Translations under genes and position numbers: made by a program
The notes under the pieces: generated by a model
Seen by the model: only the letters and a program-made list of their open reading frames with translations
The model's database searches: none
What the model was told of the DNA's origin: nothing
Shown: in pieces, positions 1 through 6,600 of the stretch
How positions within the stretch are numbered: the first letter of the stretch is position 1
Layout of the letters: each line of letters opens with the position of its first letter
Assembly: GCA_019422005.1 (NCBI GenBank)
Contig: JAHZEF010000049.1
Location: 1 to 15,011 of the forward strand
Direction of reading: 5' to 3'
From: Clostridiales bacterium
Lineage (GTDB): Bacteria > Bacillota > Clostridia > Oscillospirales > Oscillospiraceae
DNA length: 15,011 nucleotides

Positions 1-709
1 GATCCTGGGCGAGGGCGGCGAGAAGATGTCCAAGTCCCGCGGCAACGTGGTCAATCCCAACGACATCGTCGATCAGTACGGCGCGGATACCATGCGGCTT
101 CATATTATGTTCATCGGCGATTTTGAGAAAGCGGTGTCCTGGTCCAATGAGGCGGTGAAGGGCTCCAAACGGTTCCTGGACCGCGTCTGGAACCTGGCCG
201 AAAGCTGCGCAGACAGCGCTGAGGTGACGCCGGCCAATGAAGCCGTCATTCACAAAACCATCAAAAAGGTCTCTGAAGACATTGACAGCCTGAAAATGAA
301 TACGGCCATTGCAGCGATGATGTCCATGGTGAACGAATTCTGTGCCAACGGCTGCTCCAGAGGCGATTTGCGGTATCTGCTGCTGCTGCTCAGCCCCTTT
401 GCGCCCCATATCACAGAGGAGCTCTGGGAACTGAAGGGCTTCGCTTCCGAAACCGGCGCCATGGCCTGCCAGCAGGAATGGCCGTCCTATGACGAGAGCA
501 AGACGGTGGACGCCACTGTGGAGATGGCCATCCAGATCAACGGGAAATTCCGCGGCACCATGCAGGCGCCGGCAGACCTGGATCAGGACGCCGCTGCGGA
601 ACTGGCGCATGCAACGGAGATTGTCCGGCGGAACCTGGAAAAGCTGGGCGGCAGAATTGTCAAAACGATTGTGGTTCAGAACAAACTGGTCAACGTGATT
701 ATCAAATAA
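1..709 (+). CDS. leuS: Leucyl-tRNA synthetase, C-terminal part (5' end outside window)
   Basis: This is the 3' end of the class I leucyl-tRNA synthetase, which charges tRNA-Leu in the cytoplasm. The reading frame is open from base 2 and gives about 235 residues before TAA at 707-709. The KMSKS catalytic loop is visible at bases 26-40 (Lys just before it at 23-25), followed by the typical NVVNPNDIVDQYGADTMRLH stretch that closes the Rossmann catalytic domain. The rest is the helical anticodon-binding domain and the small C-terminal alpha/beta domain (QINGKFRG near bases 532-555). Most of the protein, including the HIGH motif and editing domain, lies upstream of the window. The ATG at 26 is the Met of KMSKS, not a start codon. 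No terminator is seen behind it, so read-through into rpsU is possible. Identification is near certain. Confidence 0.97.
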   Translation, partial: ILGEGGEKMSKSRGNVVNPNDIVDQYGADTMRLHIMFIGDFEKAVSWSNEAVKGSKRFLDRVWNLAESCADSAEVTPANEAVIHKTIKKVSEDIDSLKMNTAIAAMMSMVNEFCANGCSRGDLRYLLLLLSPFAPHITEELWELKGFASETGAMACQQEWPSYDESKTVDATVEMAIQINGKFRGTMQAPADLDQDAAAELAHATEIVRRNLEKLGGRIVKTIVVQNKLVNVIIK

Positions 710-741
710 ACTTTCGGGCGGGGCGTCGGAAAAATTTGCCC

Positions 742-770
742 TTGACATTCCGGCTTTGAATGTTTATAAT
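742..770 (+). promoter_or_regulatory. Sigma-A promoter of rpsU
   Basis: TTGACA (742-747) and TATAAT (765-770) are both perfect consensus hexamers with the ideal 17-bp spacer. Transcription should start near 777, leaving a leader of about 65 nt. The sequence is directly visible and the promoter is predicted to be very strong, as expected for a ribosomal protein gene. Confidence 0.92.
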
Positions 771-799
771 CATTTAAGCCACGTAGTCTGGCCCTGAAA

Positions 800-822
800 G
801 TATCCTGGAGATAGCCGGATAC
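800..822 (+). promoter_or_regulatory. Small hairpin in the rpsU leader
   Basis: GTATCC (800-805) can pair perfectly with GGATAC (817-822) around an 11-nt loop. It lies directly ahead of the very strong Shine-Dalgarno purine run (GGAGGGAGGG, 826-835). It could be a leader regulatory element or mRNA stabiliser, or chance. No U-tract follows, so it is not a terminator. Confidence 0.35.
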
Positions 823-841
823 ACCGGAGGGAGGGAAATCA

Positions 842-1024
842 ATGTCTGAAATTCATGTCAAAGAGAATGAATCTCTGGAAAGTGCTCTTAAGCGCTTCAA
901 GCGGAGCTGTGCCAAGGCCGGCGTGATCGCGGAAGTCAAGAAGAGAGAGCATTATGTGAGCCCCAGCCTGAAGCGGAAGCAGAAGTCTGAAGCTGCTCGC
1001 AAGAATAAGAGAAAGTTTTATTGA
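842..1024 (+). CDS. rpsU: 30S ribosomal protein bS21
   Basis: This encodes the 60-residue small-subunit protein S21, which sits near the 3' end of 16S rRNA and helps recognise the Shine-Dalgarno sequence. The full length matches the short Firmicutes form. Family features include an N-terminal EIHVKENESLESALKRFKR-type stretch, VKKREHYVSPS in the middle and a Lys/Arg-rich tail ending KNKRKFY. The start is ATG 842 with a purine-rich ribosome binding site at 826-835. The gene is monocistronic: its own perfect promoter lies upstream and a strong terminator begins 35 nt after the stop. Identification is essentially certain. Confidence 0.97.
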   Translation: MSEIHVKENESLESALKRFKRSCAKAGVIAEVKKREHYVSPSLKRKQKSEAARKNKRKFY

Positions 1025-1058
1025 TTTTCCTCAGCAGACTGTACTTGCCATACAGATC

Positions 1059-1086
1059 AAGCGCCCTGCATCTGCAGGGCGCTTTT
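1059..1086 (+). terminator. Intrinsic terminator of rpsU
   Basis: A perfect inverted repeat AAGCGCCCTGCA (1059-1070) / TGCAGGGCGCTT (1073-1084) ends in a TTTT run (1083-1086). It is strong for the plus strand. It also lies just past the stop of the convergent minus-strand gene (1105), but read in that direction it lacks a proper U-tract. Confidence 0.9.
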
Positions 1087-1104
1087 GATATTGGGAATAT
1101 GGGA

Positions 1105-1875
1105 TCACCGGCCGCCGGCCTCGTCGGCAGGCAGGCGGGTTGCCAGTTCCTGCAGAAGGCCGACAGCGGCCTGAAATCCTGCTGTTTCCGCAGCTTCCAG
1201 TTTTTTTTGCATGGTGCTTCTGGTGTCAAACAACAGCGTTTGAAGGGAATTTTGCCGGATCGCATTACAATACATGCAAAAGAGCGCGTCAGAATAAAAG
1301 ACCGGCGTGCCGAACTCCCGGCATTGGGCCTGCCGCTCCCCGGGCGTCAGAACTTCCCCGGAATCGGGGAGGCAGGGTGGGGAAAAGCGGGCGCTGACCG
1401 GGCGCAGCTCCAGGACGCACCTTCCCGGATAGGCCGCCGCCGCCCGGCTGATATGGTGGATAAAATCGCCTTTGGTGAGATCGGAACGAACGATGACGCC
1501 GGCCTCCGGCGCGGCGGACGCATATGCTTCCGGTACCCAGAGCGGAAACTGGAACTGCCGGCACTGCGCATCCAGAAGCCGGATGAGCTCAGTCCAGAAC
1601 GGATGAACGGGACGGTCGCAGTCGCAGAGCAGACCGGTATGAAAAGCGGCGGTATATTGCACAATCAGCCGTGCCAGCGCCGGCGTTGCGGGATATGGCG
1701 GCTGCACGTCGTCCTGAAGGATCAGAAAGGTGTTCTCAGCCGGAAGCGGATCTGGCGCCAGCAGAGCCGGCGTATCCGGGGCAAGCTGATATCCCAGACA
1801 GGCAAGATGCTGCCCGGACGCCGCAGCACGGTCCGCCTCTTCCGGAGAAAAGGCCAAATAGATTGGCAGGGACAA
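1105..1875 (-). CDS. Uncharacterised TIM-barrel-like protein (256 aa)
   Basis: I do not recognise a named family. The start chosen is TTG at 1875. It is preceded on the minus strand by GGAGGT (1883-1888) with a 7-nt gap, and the protein then begins with the likely first beta strand, LPIYLAF. Alternating strands and helices suggest an alpha/beta barrel. The strand-like segments are LACLGYQL, FLILQDD, GLLCDCDRP, FPLWVPEAY, AGVIVRSDL, CVLELRPV, GTPVFYSD and TLLFDT. The last is followed by a helix of the MQKKLEAAETAGFQAAV type, seen in glycoside-hydrolase-like barrels. There is no signal peptide or membrane segment. Acidic residues end several strands (DCD, FDT), but no catalytic pair can be named. 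It converges on rpsU and diverges from the yqeG-like gene. It is real by codon pattern and ribosome binding site; function is unknown. Confidence 0.72.
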   Translation of the reverse strand: MSLPIYLAFSPEEADRAAASGQHLACLGYQLAPDTPALLAPDPLPAENTFLILQDDVQPPYPATPALARLIVQYTAAFHTGLLCDCDRPVHPFWTELIRLLDAQCRQFQFPLWVPEAYASAAPEAGVIVRSDLTKGDFIHHISRAAAAYPGRCVLELRPVSARFSPPCLPDSGEVLTPGERQAQCREFGTPVFYSDALFCMYCNAIRQNSLQTLLFDTRSTMQKKLEAAETAGFQAAVGLLQELATRLPADEAGGR

Positions 1876-1904
1876 TTTACAAACCTCCAGTACCGTGGTA
1901 TAAT
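1876..1904 (+). promoter_or_regulatory. Extended -10 promoter of the yqeG-like gene, overlapping the divergent gene start
   Basis: TTTACA (1876-1881) and TATAAT (1899-1904) are separated by 17 bp, with a TGG extended -10 at 1896-1898. The -35 abuts the TTG start codon of the minus-strand gene (1873-1875). The minus-strand Shine-Dalgarno (1883-1888) lies inside the spacer. Expected transcription start is near 1911. Confidence 0.85.
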
Positions 1905-1967
1905 TTGCACACTGCCGGACAGCATGGATCTGACGGCAGTACATCCTATGAAAGAGTTGGTTGCCGT

Positions 1968-2465
1968 ATGCCTGTATCACTGTTGCCGCGCAGAATTCTG
2001 AATCGACTGACGGACATTACGCCGCCGCTGCTGTCTGAGCTTGGCGTGACCGCTCTGCTGATGGATTTTGACAATACCATTGTGCCGTATACAACGGATG
2101 TACCGTCGCCTGCGTTTCGCAGCTGGGTACAGGAGATGCGGTCTTCCGGAATTTTTTTGTGCGTTGTTTCCAACAGCCGGAAGCCGCGGGTCGTCCGGTT
2201 CTGCCAGGAAAACGGCCTCGCCTGTGTAACCCATTCCAGAAAGCCGTTTCAGAAGGGAATCCGCGAGGCTCTGGCGCGGTATCGGCTGGATCCGCGCCGG
2301 ACGGCGCTGGCCGGCGACCAGATTTATACGGACGTACTCGGCGCCAACTGCGGCGGATTGACTTCCATTCTGATTACGCCGATCTGCCTGCACAATGTGT
2401 GGCTGCGGCTGCGGCACGGCCTGGAGCAGCCGTTCATTTTTCTGGCGCGGAAGCGGAAAAAATGA
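1968..2465 (+). CDS. YqeG-family HAD phosphatase (HAD class IIIA)
   Basis: This 165-residue protein belongs to the YqeG-type haloacid dehalogenase superfamily, small cytoplasmic phosphatases whose physiological substrate is not firmly established. HAD motif I is LLMDFDNT, with nucleophile Asp33 and acid/base Asp35. Motif II is the VVSNS segment around Ser68. Lys92 and Lys96 in HSRKPFQK supply the motif III lysine. Motif IV is GDQIYTD, with Asp117 and Asp122. The tail LHNVWLRLRHGLEQPFI is typical of the family. The start is ATG 1968. The ribosome binding site is weak (AAAGAG at 1951-1956, 11 nt away), and no better in-frame start fits the N-terminus. Its own promoter is at 1876-1904. efp follows after 135 bp with a separate promoter, so the two need not be one operon. 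Confidence 0.9.
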   Translation: MPVSLLPRRILNRLTDITPPLLSELGVTALLMDFDNTIVPYTTDVPSPAFRSWVQEMRSSGIFLCVVSNSRKPRVVRFCQENGLACVTHSRKPFQKGIREALARYRLDPRRTALAGDQIYTDVLGANCGGLTSILITPICLHNVWLRLRHGLEQPFIFLARKRKK

Positions 2466-2497
2466 TTTTGATTGGTTCAAAAAAGTGCGGAATCCAC

Positions 2498-2526
2498 TTG
2501 AAATTTTCATAAATATGGGATATGAT
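2498..2526 (+). promoter_or_regulatory. Sigma-A promoter of efp
   Basis: TTGAAA (2498-2503) and TATGAT (2521-2526) each match five of six consensus bases, with a 17-bp spacer. The predicted start near 2533 gives a leader of about 68 nt. That leader carries a small ACCGC-CCT-GCGGT hairpin (2561-2573) shortly before the ribosome binding site. Confidence 0.82.
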
Positions 2527-2600
2527 ATAAGTATCATCGGTAAGTATTGATTTATATAAAACCGCCCTGCGGTGGGAAATATAGGAGGACAATCAAAAGT

Positions 2601-3164
2601 ATGATTTCTGTCAGCGATTTTCGAAACGGCGTAACCTTTGATATGGACGGCAAGGTTATGCAGATTGTGGAGTTTCAGCATGTAAAGCCCGGCAAGGGCG
2701 CTGCATTTGTGCGCGTCAAGATGAAGAACGTGATCACCGGCGCGGTTGTGGAAACCACCTTCAATCCCAACGACAAGTATCCCACTGCATATATTGAGAG
2801 AAAGAAAATGGAGTATTCCTACTCCGACGGCGATCTCTACTATTTCATGGATATGGAAACGTACGACATGATCCCCATTGACAAGGCAGTGCTGGATGAC
2901 AGCTTCCGGTTTGTCAAGGAAAATGACAGCTGCACGGTTCTGTCTTACAAGGGCAGCGTGTTCGGCGTGGAGGCGCCCAACTTTGTGGATCTGGAGGTCA
3001 CCAAAACTGAACCCGGCGTGAAGGGTGATACTGCAACCAACGTTACCAAGCCTGCCATTGTGGAGACCGGCGCGGAGATCAAAGTTCCGCTGTTTATCAA
3101 CGAGGGTGACAAGATCACCATTGATACCCGCACCGGCGAGTATCTGAGCCGCGCCAAGGCGTGA
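2601..3164 (+). CDS. efp: Translation elongation factor P
   Basis: EF-P (187 residues) binds the ribosome between the P and E sites and relieves stalling at consecutive prolines. The visible order is a KOW-like N-terminal domain (about 1-62), an OB domain (about 68-125) and a C-terminal OB domain (about 130-185) ending GDKITIDTRTGEYLSRAK, the family signature. The tip of the modification loop is HVKPGKGAAF with Lys32, the position modified in many Firmicutes; no modification enzyme is in this window. The start is ATG 2601 behind AGGAGG (2583-2588). A longer frame from TTG 2547 would add residues unlike the family N-terminus. The next gene begins 20 nt downstream and is probably cotranscribed. 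Identification is certain. Confidence 0.97.
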   Translation: MISVSDFRNGVTFDMDGKVMQIVEFQHVKPGKGAAFVRVKMKNVITGAVVETTFNPNDKYPTAYIERKKMEYSYSDGDLYYFMDMETYDMIPIDKAVLDDSFRFVKENDSCTVLSYKGSVFGVEAPNFVDLEVTKTEPGVKGDTATNVTKPAIVETGAEIKVPLFINEGDKITIDTRTGEYLSRAKA

Positions 3165-3184
3165 GATGGAAAGGAGAAAGTGCC

Positions 3185-3604
3185 ATGACGCTTTCCGAAA
3201 AATCCGCATATTTGAAGGGCCTGATGGACGGCCTGAAGATTGATACGGAAAAGGACGAGGGCAAGATGATTGCCGCGATTGTCGACATGCTGGAGGATGT
3301 GGCCTATGCCATCTCTGACATAGAAGACAATTCCCAGGCTGTTTCCGACGAGCTGGATCAGATTGAAGAAACGCTGGATGCGATGGAGGAATATCTGTTC
3401 GAAGATGAGGACGGGGACGGCGATGAGGACGACGCATATGACTTCGGAGACGAAGCGCTCTATGAAGTCAAGTGCCCGACCTGCAGTGAAGTGATCACGG
3501 TCGACGAATCCACCATCGAGGAAGGGTCCACCATTTGCCCCAAGTGCGGTGAAGAGTTGGAATTTGATATGGATGATGAAGAGGCCGACGATATCTCCTT
3601 TTAA
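3185..3604 (+). CDS. CD1247-type acidic coiled-coil / zinc-ribbon protein
   Basis: This 139-residue protein resembles the clostridial group whose N-terminus is named after C. difficile CD1247; its biochemical function is unknown. The N-terminal half (about 1-72) is helical and likely coiled coil, beginning MTLSEKSAYLKGLMDGL. A very acidic linker (Asp/Glu run around 73-90) leads to a compact zinc ribbon with Cys97-x2-Cys100 and Cys118-x2-Cys121 in a CPTC...CPKCGEELEF context. The start chosen is ATG 3185 behind AAGGAG (3170-3175). The GTG at 3161 overlaps the efp stop and would place that ribosome binding site inside the gene. It directly follows efp and is closed by the terminator at 3636. 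This suggests a role linked to translation or transcription, but that is only context. Confidence 0.85.
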   Translation: MTLSEKSAYLKGLMDGLKIDTEKDEGKMIAAIVDMLEDVAYAISDIEDNSQAVSDELDQIEETLDAMEEYLFEDEDGDGDEDDAYDFGDEALYEVKCPTCSEVITVDESTIEEGSTICPKCGEELEFDMDDEEADDISF

Positions 3605-3635
3605 CAGAAGACTGTATTGAACCTGCACATGTGTG

Positions 3636-3668
3636 AAAGGGACACCGTTTTATACGGTGTCCCTTTTT
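3636..3668 (+). terminator. Intrinsic terminator of the efp operon
   Basis: AAAGGGACACCGT (3636-3648) pairs with ACGGTGTCCCTTT (3654-3666) over a 5-nt loop and runs into TTTTT (3664-3668). It is strong for the plus strand. It also sits 24 bp past the stop of the minus-strand DUF11 gene and could stop that transcript too, though the U-tract in that direction is only three bases. Confidence 0.9.
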
Positions 3669-3691
3669 GATTAAAATCCCGGGGCGGCGCG

Positions 3692-6600
3692 TCATCGAAT
3701 CTGCGTGCAGGCTTGTGCGGAATTGTTTGAGGGATCCAGTTCCGGAGTCAGAGAAGTCACCGAAGCGCGATTGATGATGGGGCCGCGGGCACAGCGCCCC
3801 ACCGTACCCGCGATCAGGAAGGAGAAGGACTGGCCGGGTTCCAGAGACGCCCAGGTGAGCTGCCCGGCCCACATATGCCAGGATTCCCCGTAGTCCAGTG
3901 AGAAGACCGGGCAGAGCAGTTCCGGAGGCAGGAGATCGGTGACAGTCACCTGCTGCGCCCGCGCCGGCCCGAGGTTTGTAATTGTCAAAGTATAGACCAG
4001 CGTGCTGCAGGGATGTGCGCAGGCCGGCGCACATTTGCAGAGCTGCAGATCCGTGCCTTCCGCCACGGGCAGGCTGCTGGTGGAGCGGTTATTGGAAGGG
4101 TCGGGATCCGGAGTGGGGCTGGAGATCACGGCGGTGTTGGAAAGGGCCCCCCGGGCGGAGGCGGACAGCGTACCCCGCAGCTGCAGTGAAAGGCTGGCGC
4201 CGCCGGGCAGGTCTCCCAGTGAAAGGGATCCGTTCCAGAGAGACCAGGAACCGCCCCCATCCTGTGAAAATTCCGGGTTCAGCAGCTCTGCAGGCATAAG
4301 ATCGGTGAGCAGTACGTTCCGGGCTGTGTCAGGCCCGGCATTGGCCGCAAGGATGGTATAGGCGATCTGCTGTCCGGGGGAAACCGGCCCGGCCGGCCCG
4401 GTCTTTTCAACGGACAGATCCGCAGCGAGCGGCAAGGGCGTCTCCCATGTATCGGTATTGTCGGAAGGATCCGGATCGGGGGTATCGCTGGTGAGAACGG
4501 CCGTATTCACCAGCGAGCCTGCCGCATCAGGAGATACGATGGCCCGAATCAGATGCGTCTGCGCCTGGCCGGCCGGCAAGGTGCCAAGGGCCAGCGTGCC
4601 GTTCCAGGGCGCCCAGGTGTTTCCCCCGTCGGCCGAGTGCTCTGCACCGGACAGCCCCACGGGAAGCAGATCGGTGAGCACGGCATTTTCTGCATCCGCA
4701 GGGCCGGCATTGGCAAGAATCAACGTATAGACCAGCTGGTCGCCCAACGCGGCTGACGCCGGACTGCCGGTTTTGGACAGTGAGAGGTCGGCAGAGGGCT
4801 GAATGGGAGTCTGGTCTGTATCGACGTTGTTGCTGAGATCCGGATCGGGGGTGTTGGAGGATACCGCCGCAGTGTTGCGTAGAGTATCTGCCGCTGCATT
4901 GCTCACGGTGCCCCGGATCAGAATCGTCTGCTCCTGGCCGGCGGGCAGAGTCCCCAGCGTGTAAGGGGTGCTCCAGGGCGCCCAGCTCTGTCCGCCGTCG
5001 GCCGAGAACTGCGGATTCAGGAGCTGGAGCGGAACAGCGTCGGTGAGCAGAACGCCCTGGCTGTCTGAAGGGCCGGCGTTGCGGATCGTAATGGAATATT
5101 GGAATGGCTGCCCCGGAACTGCGGGGGAAGCTGTCCCGAGTTTCACAACCGACAGATCGGCAGAGGCCTCCACATCCACAGAGACGCTGTCGGTGTTGTT
5201 GTCCGGATTTGGATCAGGGGTGCTGGCGGAAACTACAGCGGTGTTGCGCAGGGGTTCTGCCGGCGCAGAGGGGGAAACCGTACCGCGGATGACGAGCGTT
5301 GTGGAGGAATTGGGAAGCAGTGTCTTGGCCGGATAGGGGGAAGACCAGGGGGTAAACGGCCCTCCATCCACAGAGAATTCGGCGTTCAGCAATACGGCCG
5401 GGAGACTGTCGGCAACGAAAACATCCTGTGCCGCGGACGGACCGGCGTTGAAAACAGTGAGGGTATAGGTCAGGGATTCGCCGGCTGCCGCAATGGCGGG
5501 CTGCGCGGATTTGGCAATGGAGAGATCGGCGGCCGCATCCACTGGAATCAGGGCAGTATCGCTGTTGTTGTCCGGATTCGGATCCGGGGTGGCAGAGGTG
5601 ACGGCGGCTGTATTCTCCAGAATACCCTCTGCATCCGGGCTCACCGTTCCGCGCAGGAGGATTGAAAGGGTTTGCCCTGCGGCCAGGGTGCCCGGCGAGA
5701 TACTGCCGGACCAGGGAGACCAGCTGACGCCGCTGTCCAGGGAATATTCCGGCTGCAGCAGCATTGCAGGCAATGTGTCGTTCAGCCGGACGTCTGTTGC
5801 CGGATCGGGGCCCAGGTTCTGTATGGCGACTGTGTAGGTCAGCACCAGGCCGTGCAGCACAGGGCTGGGAGTTCCGGTTTTGGTGAGCAGCAGATCGGCA
5901 GCGGTATTGATTGGCGTAAGCTCTGTAAAGGAATTGTTGTCCGGATTCGGATCAGGGGTATCGCTGGAAACGGTGACGGTATTGCTCAGAATCCCCGCAG
6001 CTGCCGGATCCACCGTACCCCGGAGGAATACGGTTCGGGCGGTACCGGCAGGAAACGTCCCCAGGGCCAGCGCCCCGGCCCAGGGCTGGAAGGACACTCC
6101 GTCCAATGAGTAGCTCCCGTCGGCCAGCTGCGCCGGAAGCGGGTCGCTCAGGACGGTGTTCCGGGCATCTGCCGGGCCCAGGTTGGCCAGTTCCACCGTA
6201 TAGGTGAGTACGCCTCCGGCTGCCGCCGGATTCGGCGCGCCGGTTTTGGTGACGGCCAGATCAGCGGACAGCGTGATGGGGATTGCCTCGGTGGAAGTAT
6301 TGTTGTCCGGGTCCGGATCCGGTGTGCTGCTGGAAACCGTAACGGTATTGCTGATCAGCGGCGGAGCTGAAGCGGAGACTGTTCCCCGAAGAAGAATGAC
6401 GCTGGCCTCACCGGGAAGCAGGGTTCCCAGAGAAATGACGGATTGCCAGGGCTGCCAGCTGGCGCCGTTGTCCTGCGACCATTCCGGCCCGTTCAGAAAC
6501 GGAGGCTGAGGATCCTCCAGGATCACATTGACGGCGCTGGAGGGGCCGGCATTGGCTGTCACAATGGTGTAGGTGATCGGATCGCCGGGCCGGGCCGGGC

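Noticed and set aside
1021..2001. 326-aa plus-strand frame opposite the TIM-barrel-like gene
   Set aside because: It begins in the rpsU tail and crosses its terminator; composition is Arg/Gly/Pro shadow-like.
3161..3184. GTG 3161 as start of the CD1247-type gene
   Set aside because: It overlaps the efp stop, and the AAGGAG at 3170-3175 is correctly placed for ATG 3185.
1977..3437. 486-aa minus-strand frame across yqeG-like, efp and CD1247-type genes
   Set aside because: It is antisense to three well-supported genes, has low-complexity His/Arg-rich sequence and no ribosome binding site.
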